Below, one piece after another: positions 8,607-16,920 of a DNA stretch of 64,000 nt. The notes under the pieces are model-generated. The model saw only the letters and a program-made list of their open reading frames with translations. It ran no database searches and was not told the DNA's origin. The stretch's first letter is position 1. Each line of letters starts with the position of its first letter. Source of the DNA: Pseudomonas fluorescens (GTDB taxonomy: Bacteria; Pseudomonadota; Gammaproteobacteria; Pseudomonadales; Pseudomonadaceae); NCBI RefSeq assembly GCF_003732425.1, contig NZ_MOBX01000016.1, forward strand, positions 310,001-374,000, in the 5' to 3' direction. The position numbers and the translations under genes are program-made.

Positions 8607-9524
8607 TTAGGGCTGGGTTGGTTTTTTGAAGACGTAAAACAGATTCGGCTCACTCACCAGATACAACGTCCCGTCATCATCCATCGCAATGCCCTCGGCC
8701 TGCGGCACGGCTTTCTTCAAACCCTGCCGACCACCACTGATGGACATGGTACTCAACGGGCGCCCATCGACATCCAGCTCCAGAATTAACCGCGACTCAT
8801 CCGACAGCGCCAGCAAATGCCCGCTGCGCTCGTCGTATTGCAGGCTCGACAGATCGCGCACAAACATCCCGGCGTCGCGCTTGGGGTCGTTGATCACGTG
8901 CACCGCGTAGGACTTCTCCGGATTGAAATGCGGAAAGCCATGCACTTCGTAGATCAGCATCGGATTACGCTCTTTCGCGACAAACAGGCGCTTGCCCACC
9001 GAGTCGTAAGCCAACCCCTCGAAGCCCTTGTTGCCAGCCATGTGCACGCCGAGGGTCATCTGTTCGGCATCTGCAGCATCGAGGAAGGTGGTGTCATCTT
9101 GCAGATGAATCTTGATCAGCCGCTGCTGGCGCTCGTCAGTGATCACGTAGGTATCGGCGCTGATGTACTCGACCGCCTCCGGATCGCCGAAGCCAATCAG
9201 GGCGATGCGCCGCAGAATCTTGCCTTCCAGCGACAACTCGACCAGTTCGGCATTCTTGTTGGTCACGGTGAACAGGCTTTTGCGCACCGGATCGAAGGTC
9301 AGCGCCGAAACATCGGCCTCCAGCCCATCGATCACCCGCGCCTCGATGTCTACGCGATATTGATCCAGGCCGATGGCCTGACTGTTCAGCGGCTGCCACC
9401 ACGTATGCAGGTTGAACCAGGCGCGCTCGAAAAGGCGCATGTATTGGCCGATCGCGATCAACGCGATCAGGGCAATCACCGAGAAGATGATGATCAGAGG
9501 CTTGGGGCGGGCAAGTCGACGCAT
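8607..9524 (-). CDS. SdiA-regulated-domain (YjiK-like) membrane-anchored protein
   Basis: The 305-residue protein (ATG 9524) has one N-terminal membrane helix (PLIIIFSVIALIALIAIGQY), then an extracytoplasmic beta-propeller-like region with phrases such as EADVSALTFDP, GFEGLAYD and QAEGIAMDDDGTLYLVSEPNLFY. This matches the SdiA-regulated family of E. coli YjiK, whose function is unknown. A GTG at 9566 would add 14 residues and is less likely. It lies downstream of a close paralogue (9643-10566). The repeated calcium-site-like motif and the surface position suggest a binding or sensing role, but that is inference. Confidence 0.8.
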   Translation of the reverse strand: MRRLARPKPLIIIFSVIALIALIAIGQYMRLFERAWFNLHTWWQPLNSQAIGLDQYRVDIEARVIDGLEADVSALTFDPVRKSLFTVTNKNAELVELSLEGKILRRIALIGFGDPEAVEYISADTYVITDERQQRLIKIHLQDDTTFLDAADAEQMTLGVHMAGNKGFEGLAYDSVGKRLFVAKERNPMLIYEVHGFPHFNPEKSYAVHVINDPKRDAGMFVRDLSSLQYDERSGHLLALSDESRLILELDVDGRPLSTMSISGGRQGLKKAVPQAEGIAMDDDGTLYLVSEPNLFYVFKKPTQP

Positions 9525-9642
9525 TCGGGGTGGGCTCGGGATCAAAACAGGCGGATGAAATATCACGCCTGTCTGAACTGAAGCTTAATGGCCACTTGCC
9601 TGTCAGGACAATCAGACCTATCTGAAATTGCCGCGAGGACAG

Positions 9643-10566
9643 TTATTTCTGTTTTTCGAAGCGATAGAAAAGGTTCGGTTCGCTGACCATGTACAGCGTG
9701 CCCGCCTCGTCCATGGTCACGCCTTCGGCGCGGGGGATGGTGTTTTTCAGACCGTTGAAGCCGCCAAGCAGGGTCATGAAGCTGACCTGCTCGCCCTTCT
9801 CGTCCAGTTCCAGCAACAGATGCGAGTCGGCGGACAGCACGAGTGTGTGCTGAGTGCGCGGGTCAATCGCCAACGCCGAAAGGTTGCGAATATCCAGCTC
9901 GTCACTGACGAGTTTTTGCTTGTCGCCCTTGAGTGCCTGGCTGCCATCGCTTTTCCAGGTGAACAGCGCCGGTGGCCGCTCCTCGCCCAGCAGCAGTTGC
10001 TGGTTGTGCGAATCCCAAGTGATGGCTTCGAAGGCTTTGTTCTGGTCTTTCGACGGGCCGAGATCGTATTTCGGGAAATCGGCGATGTTCAATTCGCGGG
10101 TGTCCGCATCGACTTTGACGATCGACAGCATGTGCTGGCGCTCATCGACGATGGCCATCAGGCCGTTTTCCATAACGGTCAGGCCTTCCGGATTGCTCCA
10201 GCCCACCAGCGGCATCTTGCGCAGCACCTCACCCTGCAGGGTCAGTTCGGCGAGAAACGGGTTTTTACCCATGACCGAAAACAGCGTTTTGGTTTGCGGG
10301 TTGTACGACAGGTCTGAGGCCTCATCCTTCTCCATGCCCGTCAACGGCTTGGCATCAATCACCACCCGATAGTCCGGCAGCCAGATGCTGTCTTTCTGCT
10401 CAGCCTGGCTTTCGAAGCGTTCCTGCAGCCACAGCACACCGCGATCATCCCAATGCATGGCAAACGCCAGGGCATAAGCGGCGGCAAGCACCAGCAATAG
10501 CCAGACATACCAACGCAGGGCGAAACGTGAACGGCGGGAGGGTTTGAGCTGAGTTTGAGATGACAT
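9643..10566 (-). CDS. SdiA-regulated-domain (YjiK-like) protein, tandem paralogue
   Basis: The 307-residue protein again has a single N-terminal anchor (WYVWLLLVLAAAYALAFAMHW) after a basic cytoplasmic tail, then the same propeller-like domain: DEASDLSYNPQTKTLFSV, AFEAITWDSHN and RAEGVTMDEAGTLYMVSEPNLFY. The last phrase is nearly shared with its neighbour, so the pair arose by tandem duplication followed by clear divergence. The two genes are about 118 bp apart and on one strand, probably one transcript. The substrate or partner is not known. Confidence 0.8.
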   Translation of the reverse strand: MSSQTQLKPSRRSRFALRWYVWLLLVLAAAYALAFAMHWDDRGVLWLQERFESQAEQKDSIWLPDYRVVIDAKPLTGMEKDEASDLSYNPQTKTLFSVMGKNPFLAELTLQGEVLRKMPLVGWSNPEGLTVMENGLMAIVDERQHMLSIVKVDADTRELNIADFPKYDLGPSKDQNKAFEAITWDSHNQQLLLGEERPPALFTWKSDGSQALKGDKQKLVSDELDIRNLSALAIDPRTQHTLVLSADSHLLLELDEKGEQVSFMTLLGGFNGLKNTIPRAEGVTMDEAGTLYMVSEPNLFYRFEKQK

Positions 10567-10736
10567 CGAAGGACGAGTTCCGAAAATTCAGGCTATGGGT
10601 AATAGCACAAAGAGGCCGGCCTCAGACGGCAGAATGAGAGGAATTATCCGTACACGATGTGAAAAAAACGGCAAATGGCGGGATTGCCCTGCACCATTGC
10701 GGGCCACAACACATTAACCAAACAGCAATGGACACT

Positions 10737-10842
10737 TGTGGCGAGGGAGCTTGCTCCCGCTGGGGCGCGAAGCGGCCCTGCTTTTCACTAAAAAAGCAGG
10801 GGCCTGCTGCGCAGTCCAGCGGGAGCAAGCTCCCTCGCCACA
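10737..10842. repeat. REP doublet, GTGGCGAGGGAGCTTGCTCCCGC family
   Basis: Inverted arms TGTGGCGAGGGAGCTTGCTC and the complement ending CTCGCCACA flank a GC-rich centre. It fills much of the 297-bp gap upstream of the SdiA-domain pair. Confidence 0.9.
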
Positions 10843-10863
10843 GTTGCGGTGTATCCCTATCGG

Positions 10864-11529
10864 TTAGCGCACGCTGCTGGTGAAGCTGCTCGCGCCGACC
10901 AGTTCGAGAACGATGTCATCGCCAACGTTCAGCGGGCCGACACCCACTGGCGTGCCGGTGAGGATCACGTCACCGGCCTGCAGCGAGAAGCAGCCGGCCA
11001 TGTGCTGGATCATCGGCACGATCGGATTGAGCATCGCGCTGCTGTTGCCGTCCTGGCGTACTTCGCCATTGATGGTCAGGCGAATGCCGATGTCAGTCAG
11101 GTCAGCGAAGGTGCTGCCGACCACGAACGGGGCGATCACTGCCGCGCCGTCGAACGACTTGGCGATTTCCCACGGCAGGCCCTTGGCTTTCAGCTCGGCC
11201 TGCTTGTCGCGCAAAGTCAGATCCAGCGCCGGGGCAAAACCGGAGATCGCGTCGAGCACTTCTTCACGGCTCGGCTTGGTCGACAACGGCTTGCCGATCA
11301 ACACCGCGATTTCGGCTTCGTAGTGCACCGAACCGCGCTCGGTCGGAATGCTGAAACCACCTTCAAGCGGCACCACACAACTGCCCGGCTTGATGAACAG
11401 CAACGGCTCGGTAGGCACCGGGTTGTCCAGTTCCTTGGCATGTTCGGCGTAATTACGGCCAATGCACACGACTTTCCCGATCGGGAAGTGAATGCGCGTG
11501 CCGTCGACGTACTGGTGCTGATAGCTCAT
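10864..11529 (-). CDS. Fumarylacetoacetate hydrolase (FAH) family enzyme
   Basis: The 221-residue protein has the small FAH fold: VVCIGRNYAEHAKEL near the start, the metal ligands in VHYEAEIAVLIG, and SFDGAAVIAPF, PVGVGPL and TGTPVG segments. Single-domain members include FAHD1-like oxaloacetate tautomerase/decarboxylase and fumarylpyruvate hydrolases; the sequence does not choose between them. It begins 41 bp after the D-2-hydroxyglutarate-type dehydrogenase on the same strand, so the two may be cotranscribed and act on 2-oxo or 2-hydroxy dicarboxylic acids. That link is inference. Confidence 0.85.
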   Translation of the reverse strand: MSYQHQYVDGTRIHFPIGKVVCIGRNYAEHAKELDNPVPTEPLLFIKPGSCVVPLEGGFSIPTERGSVHYEAEIAVLIGKPLSTKPSREEVLDAISGFAPALDLTLRDKQAELKAKGLPWEIAKSFDGAAVIAPFVVGSTFADLTDIGIRLTINGEVRQDGNSSAMLNPIVPMIQHMAGCFSLQAGDVILTGTPVGVGPLNVGDDIVLELVGASSFTSSVR

Positions 11530-11570
11530 TTACCGACTCCTGCCTTCATTGATTCATCAAAGATTGCCGA

Positions 11571-12965
11571 TCAAACCGCAAAAATCTTGCCCGGATTCAT
11601 GATGCCGTTCGGGTCGAACACCGCTTTGACCGCTTTCATGTACTCGATTTCGACCGGGGAACGGCTGTAGGTCAAGTAGTCGCGTTTGGTCATGCCCACA
11701 CCGTGTTCGGCGGAAATCGAGCCGTTGTACTTCTCGACGGTTTCGAACACCCACTTGTTGACGGTCGCGCACTTGGCGAAGAACTCGTCCTTGCTCAGGT
11801 TATCCGGCTTGAGGATGTTCAGGTGCAGGTTGCCGTCGCCGATATGGCCGAACCAGACAATTTCGAAATCTGGATAGTATTCGCCGACGATCGCGTCGAT
11901 TTCCTTCAGGAACGCTGGCACTTTCGACACGGTGACCGAGATGTCGTTCTTGTACGGCGTCCAGTGCGAAATGGTTTCGGAGATGTACTCGCGCAGCTTC
12001 CACAGGTTCTGCAGCTGGGTTTCGCTCTGGCTCATCACGCCGTCCAGCACCCAGCCCTGTTCGACGCAGTGCTCGAAGGTTTCCAGTGCGCTGTTGGCCA
12101 CTTCTTCCGTGGTCGCTTCAAACTCCAGCAGCGCGTAGAACGGGCAGTCGGTTTCGAATGGCGCCGGTACGTCGCCACGACCCATGACTTTGGCCAGGGC
12201 TTTGTCGGAGAAAAATTCGAACGCAGTCAGGTCGAGCTTGCCCTGGAAGGCGTGCAGCACCGGCATGATCGAGTCGAAATCGGCGGTGCCGAGGACCATG
12301 GCGGTGAGGTTTTTCGGCGCACGATCCAGACGCATGGTCGCTTCGACCACGAAACCGAGGGTGCCTTCAGCGCCGATGAACAACTGCCGCAGGTCGTAAC
12401 CGGTGGCGTTCTTGATCAGGTCTTTGTTCAGTTCCAGCACATCGCCCTTGCCGGTGACGACTTTCATGCCGGCGACCCAGTTGCGGGTCATGCCGTAGCG
12501 AATCACCTTGATCCCGCCGGCATTGGTGCCGATATTGCCGCCAATCTGACTCGAACCTGCGGAAGCGAAGTCGACCGGGTAATACAGGCCCTTTTCTTCC
12601 GCGACGTTCTGCAAATGCTCAGTGACCACACCCGGCTGACAAACAGCGGTGCGGTCGGTGAGGTTCACGTCGAGAATCTGATTCATGTAGTCGAACGACA
12701 CCACCACTTCGCCGTTGGCGGCCACCGCAGCAGCGGAAAGCCCGGTGCGCCCGCCCGACGGCACCAGCGCCACCTTGTGCGCGTTGGCCCAACGAACCAC
12801 GGCCTGCACCTGCTCGATGGTCTTGGGAAACACGATGGCACTTGGCGCCGGGGCGAAGTGCTTGGTCCAATCCTTGCCGTACGTATTCAGGGAGTCGGCA
12901 TCGGTCAGGACCTTGCCAGGCTCGACCAGGGTCTTCAGTTCATCAATCAGGGCAGGATTGGTCAT
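11571..12965 (-). CDS. FAD-linked D-2-hydroxyglutarate dehydrogenase-type oxidoreductase
   Basis: The 464-residue flavoprotein has an N-terminal FAD_binding_4 domain (VVPSGGRTGLS-type loop near residue 70, GGNIGTNAGG near 140) and a C-terminal FAD-oxidase domain with the metal-binding HIGDGNLHLN and EHGVGMTKR motifs. I start at ATG 12965 (MTNPALIDEL), with GAGAG about 9 bases upstream; ATGs 24 and 30 bases further up are less likely. In pseudomonads this enzyme sits opposite serA and oxidises D-2-hydroxyglutarate, a by-product of SerA. That arrangement is present here. Confidence 0.9.
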   Translation of the reverse strand: MTNPALIDELKTLVEPGKVLTDADSLNTYGKDWTKHFAPAPSAIVFPKTIEQVQAVVRWANAHKVALVPSGGRTGLSAAAVAANGEVVVSFDYMNQILDVNLTDRTAVCQPGVVTEHLQNVAEEKGLYYPVDFASAGSSQIGGNIGTNAGGIKVIRYGMTRNWVAGMKVVTGKGDVLELNKDLIKNATGYDLRQLFIGAEGTLGFVVEATMRLDRAPKNLTAMVLGTADFDSIMPVLHAFQGKLDLTAFEFFSDKALAKVMGRGDVPAPFETDCPFYALLEFEATTEEVANSALETFEHCVEQGWVLDGVMSQSETQLQNLWKLREYISETISHWTPYKNDISVTVSKVPAFLKEIDAIVGEYYPDFEIVWFGHIGDGNLHLNILKPDNLSKDEFFAKCATVNKWVFETVEKYNGSISAEHGVGMTKRDYLTYSRSPVEIEYMKAVKAVFDPNGIMNPGKIFAV

Positions 12966-13041
12966 CGACAGAACTCTCGAACAATTCATGGTCATCCTGA
13001 GAACGCTTCACGTCGCAGGAATGAGTGTTTAGCGGGGAGGC

Positions 13042-13053
13042 TATGCTAGCATA
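13042..13053. promoter_or_regulatory. 12-bp perfect palindrome in the serA divergent region
   Basis: TATGCTAGCATA reads the same on both strands, and each half provides a TATGCT -10-like hexamer. It lies in the 204 bp between the divergent starts, so it could be a shared promoter core or an operator. The matching -35 boxes are weak. Confidence 0.35.
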
Positions 13054-13169
13054 TCGACCCCGCAGGACAGTGCCCAAGGCCAGATCCGCGGAGACGACTT
13101 TCTTGTCGTCCGGGTCAGCGTCTGTTGACCATTTCCTGCCATTTTTCTCCGGGATACAGGTTTACGCAG

Positions 13170-14399
13170 ATGAGCAAGACTTCTCTCGATAAGAGCAAGA
13201 TCAAGTTCCTTCTTCTCGAAGGCGTCCACCAATCGGCTGTCGACGTCCTCAAGGCGGCGGGCTACACCAGCATCGAATACCTGACAGGTTCCTTGCCGGA
13301 AGCCCAGCTCAAGGAAAAGATCGCTGACGCTCACTTCATCGGCATTCGTTCGCGCACCCAACTGACCGAAGAGATCTTCGATCACGCGAAGAAGCTGGTC
13401 GCGGTCGGCTGTTTCTGCATCGGCACCAACCAGGTTGACCTGAGTGCTGCCCGTGAGCGCGGTATCGCCGTGTTCAACGCGCCGTACTCCAACACCCGCT
13501 CCGTTGCCGAGCTGGTGCTGGCCGAAGCGATCCTGCTGCTGCGCGGCATCCCTGAGAAAAATGCTTCCTGCCACCGCGGTGGCTGGATCAAGTCCGCAGC
13601 CAACTCCTTTGAGATCCGTGGCAAGAAACTCGGCATCGTCGGCTACGGCTCGATCGGTACGCAGCTGTCGGTTCTGGCGGAAGGTCTGGGCATGCAGGTG
13701 TTCTTCTACGACACCGTGACCAAGCTGCCGCTGGGTAACGCCACTCAGGTCGGCAACCTGCACGAGCTGCTGGGCATGTCCGACATCGTCACCCTGCACG
13801 TTCCGGAAACCGCGGCGACCCAGTGGATGATCGGCGAGAAAGAAATCCGCGCCATCAAGAAGGGCGGCATCCTGATCAACGCGGCGCGCGGCACCGTGGT
13901 CGAACTGGACGCCCTGGCGGACGCGATCAAGGACAAGCACCTGATCGGCGCAGCCATCGACGTGTTCCCGGTGGAGCCACGCTCCAACGACGAAGAGTTC
14001 GAAAGCCCGCTGCGTGGCCTCGACAACGTGATCCTGACCCCGCACATCGGTGGTTCGACCGCCGAAGCGCAAGCCAACATCGGTCTGGAAGTGGCAGAGA
14101 AACTGGTCAAGTACAGCGACAACGGTACGTCCGTTTCGTCGGTGAACTTCCCGGAAGTGGCCCTGCCGGCTCACCCTGGCAAGCACCGCCTGCTGCACAT
14201 CCACGAGAACATCCCGGGTGTGATGAGCGAGATCAACAAGGTCTTCGCCGAAAACGGCATCAACATCTCCGGTCAGTTCCTGCAGACCAACGAGAAGGTT
14301 GGCTACGTGGTGATCGACGTCGACGCCGAGTACTCGGATCTGGCGCAAGAGAAGCTGCAGCACATCAACGGCACCATCCGTAGCCGCGTATTGTTCTGA
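13170..14399 (+). CDS. serA: D-3-phosphoglycerate dehydrogenase
   Basis: SerA oxidises 3-phosphoglycerate to 3-phosphohydroxypyruvate, the first step of serine synthesis. With ATG 13170 (MSKTSLDKSKIKF) the protein is 409 residues, as in E. coli. The NAD-binding fingerprint is GIVGYGSIG near residue 155. The catalytic region includes NAARGTVVE and TPHIGGSTAEAQ with the active-site His. A C-terminal ACT domain (about 335-409, with HENIPGVMSEINKVF) is the serine feedback site. A strong terminator follows. Confidence 0.98.
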   Translation: MSKTSLDKSKIKFLLLEGVHQSAVDVLKAAGYTSIEYLTGSLPEAQLKEKIADAHFIGIRSRTQLTEEIFDHAKKLVAVGCFCIGTNQVDLSAARERGIAVFNAPYSNTRSVAELVLAEAILLLRGIPEKNASCHRGGWIKSAANSFEIRGKKLGIVGYGSIGTQLSVLAEGLGMQVFFYDTVTKLPLGNATQVGNLHELLGMSDIVTLHVPETAATQWMIGEKEIRAIKKGGILINAARGTVVELDALADAIKDKHLIGAAIDVFPVEPRSNDEEFESPLRGLDNVILTPHIGGSTAEAQANIGLEVAEKLVKYSDNGTSVSSVNFPEVALPAHPGKHRLLHIHENIPGVMSEINKVFAENGINISGQFLQTNEKVGYVVIDVDAEYSDLAQEKLQHINGTIRSRVLF

Positions 14400-14415
14400 T
14401 CCAGCGTTGAGCGAC

Positions 14416-14444
14416 AAAAAAGGGAGCCTTCGGGCTCCCTTTTT
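14416..14444. terminator. Rho-independent terminator, serA (both directions)
   Basis: AGGGAGCC-TTCG-GGCTCCCT is flanked by A5 before and T5 after, so it can end serA and also the convergent DUF4399 gene. Confidence 0.9.
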
Positions 14445-14461
14445 CATGCACGCCGAAAAAG

Positions 14462-14887
14462 TTATTCGACGTTGATGGTGATTTTCTTGGAGACGATTGG
14501 CGGGTCGAATGCCATGTGACCGCTGTCGCCAAGTTCCAGCTGCAAGGTGTGTTTGCCCGGGGCAAGCTTGATGTCAGCCTGGGTCTGCGCCTTGCCGAAG
14601 TGCATATGGTTGGCATCGGTAGGGACGACCGAACCGGCAGGAACAATTTCCTTGGCGTCGATCAGCAGGTGATGGTGACCAGTGTTTTTGGTGACATCAC
14701 CAGCCGGTGCCAGCGCGATGTCCTTGGTACCGAACTTGACGGTGAAGGTCTGCGAAACCGTGGCTCCGTCTTCGGGAGAAACGATGAACACTTCAGCGCC
14801 TTTAGGGGCCGGTGTCGCCGCGCTGGCCAGCACCGAAACACCCATCAGGACACCCGCCAACGCTGCACGTGACATAAAGCTTTTCAT
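14462..14887 (-). CDS. Exported DUF4399 protein
   Basis: The 141-residue protein begins with a signal peptide (MKSFMSRAALAGVLMGVSVLASAA, cut about residue 24) and then a compact beta-rich domain. The phrases FIVSPEDGATVSQTF, NTGHHHLLID, DANHMHFGKAQTQ and KHTLQLELGDSGHMA match the DUF4399 family. The many His residues (HHH, HMH) suggest metal binding in the periplasm, but this is inference. Function is unknown. It converges on serA. Confidence 0.8.
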   Translation of the reverse strand: MKSFMSRAALAGVLMGVSVLASAATPAPKGAEVFIVSPEDGATVSQTFTVKFGTKDIALAPAGDVTKNTGHHHLLIDAKEIVPAGSVVPTDANHMHFGKAQTQADIKLAPGKHTLQLELGDSGHMAFDPPIVSKKITINVE

Positions 14888-15022
14888 TTTCTTCTCCAGT
14901 TTTTCCGTAAAATCCGCAGGGTCATGACAACTTCATGACCATTTGTTGTCGAAGGCACTCGACAACCATAGCAAAGCGAGCCTGACTCAGAGCGTCGCGA
15001 TAATGATTTCAAAGGAGTGACC

Positions 15023-15592
15023 ATGCGCTTTCTGCCTGGCCTGATCTGCCTGCTACCCCTTCTGAGCCCTTTGGCTCACGCCGAACTGATTGATGACGTC
15101 AACGACCGTGGCGAGCTGCGCATAGCCCTTGAGGCTAATACACCGCCCTTCAATTTCAAGGAAGGCGACACACTCACGGGGTTCGAGGTCGAGCTTGGGC
15201 AAATGCTGGCCAACGAACTGGATGTACGCGCCGACTTCATCGTCACGGATGAGGCCGACCTGCTCCAGGGCGTTGAAAGCGGCAAGTACGATGTCGCGCT
15301 CAACCACATAGCACTGACACCGGAGCTCAAGGATCGTTTCGACTTCAGCGAGTCTTACGGCAAGGTCGATGCGCAGTTGCTGGCGAAGAAGGATGAACAG
15401 CCACGGCCGATGGTGCTGGTGCAGTCATTAACTGAAGAGAAGCCGAAAGCGGACGCGCCGGTGGACTTGGCGATTCCGTTCCAGAAGGGTAATCCGGCGT
15501 TTCAGGCCAGCCTCGAGAGTGCGATGCAGCGGATCAAGGCGGATGGACGCCTCGCGGCGCTGACCGCGAAGTGGCTCACCAAACCCGAGTGA
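15023..15592 (+). CDS. Short periplasmic solute-binding-like protein
   Basis: The 189-residue protein has a signal peptide (MRFLPGLICLLPLLSPLAHA) and a single amino-acid-binding-type lobe: GELRIALEANTPPFNFKEGDTLTGFEVELG is the family 3 solute-binding signature. AAAGGAG stands 5 bases before ATG 15023. It is shorter than normal binding proteins (about 250). After residue 110 the middle of the second lobe appears to be shortened, while a C-terminal helix (LTAKWL) remains. No permease or ATPase is nearby, so it may be a receptor or scavenging protein rather than an importer part. Confidence 0.75.
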   Translation: MRFLPGLICLLPLLSPLAHAELIDDVNDRGELRIALEANTPPFNFKEGDTLTGFEVELGQMLANELDVRADFIVTDEADLLQGVESGKYDVALNHIALTPELKDRFDFSESYGKVDAQLLAKKDEQPRPMVLVQSLTEEKPKADAPVDLAIPFQKGNPAFQASLESAMQRIKADGRLAALTAKWLTKPE

Positions 15593-15603
15593 ACACTAAA
15601 CCT

Positions 15604-15673
15604 GTAGGAGCTGCCGAAGGCTGCGATCTTTTAAAAGCAAGATCAAAAGATCGCAGCCTTCGGCAGCTCCTAC
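15604..15673. repeat. Long palindrome, GTAGGAGCTGCCGAAGGCTG family
   Basis: Two perfectly inverted 29-bp arms (15604-15632 and 15645-15673) enclose 12 bases. It lies exactly between convergent genes and could serve as a two-way terminator. Two relatives are at 46836 and 53020. Confidence 0.9.
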
Positions 15674-15692
15674 ATGGGTTTCGACATGGGTT

Positions 15693-16178
15693 TTAATCGA
15701 GTTGGGTCAGGGCCAGCGCGGCCTGCGGCAGTTCGAGTTCGCTGAAGACTTGCACGCCATGGCGCTTGAGCAGCGCAGCCGTTACGCCTTCGCCGGAGAC
15801 TTTGACACCGCTGAACGTACCATCATAGGTCAGCAGGTTTCCGCACGATGGGCTGTTGGCCTTGAGCACCGCCACACGAATGCCGTGTTTCTGCACCAAT
15901 GCCAGCGCCTGCCGTGCACCATCCAGAAACTGCGCACTGACATCCTCGCCATCCGTGGTGATCACCGCCGCGACGCCATCGAGCACTTCACCACCCTGCC
16001 CGCCCGGAATCTCCGCCGCCGCCCGTGGCGTCGGCAAACCACCCGCGACCTCCGGGCACAACGGCACCACCCGCCCTTCGGCAATCCACTGTTCGAGCAA
16101 ATCAAACGGCCCGCTGGCCCCGCCGTCGTAACGCACGCGATGGCCCAACAGGCAGCGGCTGACCAGAATCTTTTCCAT
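15693..16178 (-). CDS. DUF523 family protein
   Basis: With ATG 16178 the protein is 161 residues, beginning MEKILVSRCLLGHRVRYDGG, the DUF523 signature. Conserved Cys (SRCLLG, PLCPEVAGGL, SPSCG) probably bind a metal or act as thiols; the family is also found fused to MerR-like or DUF1722 domains, and its function is not established. Its start lies one base after the stop of the 2OG oxygenase, so the two are translationally coupled. A GTG at 16199 inside the upstream gene is the less likely start. Confidence 0.82.
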   Translation of the reverse strand: MEKILVSRCLLGHRVRYDGGASGPFDLLEQWIAEGRVVPLCPEVAGGLPTPRAAAEIPGGQGGEVLDGVAAVITTDGEDVSAQFLDGARQALALVQKHGIRVAVLKANSPSCGNLLTYDGTFSGVKVSGEGVTAALLKRHGVQVFSELELPQAALALTQLD

Positions 16179-16179
16179 T

Positions 16180-16812
16180 TCAGAAAGGCTCGTTGCCACG
16201 GCGGCGGAACCAGCCGGTCAGCGACAGGCGCTCGCGGTTCGCCGGCAGTACTTCGTGGGGCACTTCGCCGGAGAGAAACACCACCAGACAACCGCCGGTA
16301 GGTTGCACGTCATGCACGCGATCGTCTTTCAGATACATGCGCAACTGACCGCCATCCTCCGGCAGCCACGCGTCATTGAGGTAGACCACCACCGAGACCA
16401 TACGCTTGTCATCGTCGCGAAAACGGTCAACATGCCGGCGATAAAACGCACCCGGCGGATATAGCGCGAAATGGCACTCAAAGTCCTCAAGCCCCAGAAA
16501 CAAGCCACGGTTGAGCGCTTCGCGCAGGCTGTCCATCAGGTTCAGATAGCGGTCGCTGGAATCGGCCTGGCCTGGGTCGATCCACTGGATGTGGTCGCCG
16601 CGAATACCCTCGCGAATCTCTGAAAACGGCCCACGACCGACCGCCGCCGGCGCCAGTTCACCCTCAGCCTCACGTTTACGGCACTCGGCCGCCAGCTCGC
16701 GGGTCAAACCGGCGGGCAGGAATATGTTCTGCTGCGACCAGCCGTGTTCGGCCAGGTCGTCGACGATGCGTAACAGCAGTGGGTGTTCAGAGGATATTTG
16801 CATGGCGCGCAT
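16180..16812 (-). CDS. 2-oxoglutarate/Fe(II)-dependent oxygenase
   Basis: The 210-residue protein has the prolyl-4-hydroxylase-like double-stranded beta helix: the iron ligands are H and D of RRHVDRF and a distal His in GEVPHEVLP, followed by R(E)RLSLTGWFRRR for 2-oxoglutarate binding. Such enzymes hydroxylate protein or small-molecule targets; the substrate is unknown. The start could be ATG 16812 or ATG 16803 (MQISSEHP). The stop adjoins the DUF523 start, suggesting a two-gene operon. Confidence 0.85.
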   Translation of the reverse strand: MRAMQISSEHPLLLRIVDDLAEHGWSQQNIFLPAGLTRELAAECRKREAEGELAPAAVGRGPFSEIREGIRGDHIQWIDPGQADSSDRYLNLMDSLREALNRGLFLGLEDFECHFALYPPGAFYRRHVDRFRDDDKRMVSVVVYLNDAWLPEDGGQLRMYLKDDRVHDVQPTGGCLVVFLSGEVPHEVLPANRERLSLTGWFRRRGNEPF

Positions 16813-16920
16813 AGTATGTCGGCGGCAAGAAATCCGACAGAGCCACGCGGCGGCTTGCTACGAATTCTCGACAAGTACCGGCACCGCACGGAGAATAGTC
16901 CGCTGCTGACAGGAGTCCCT

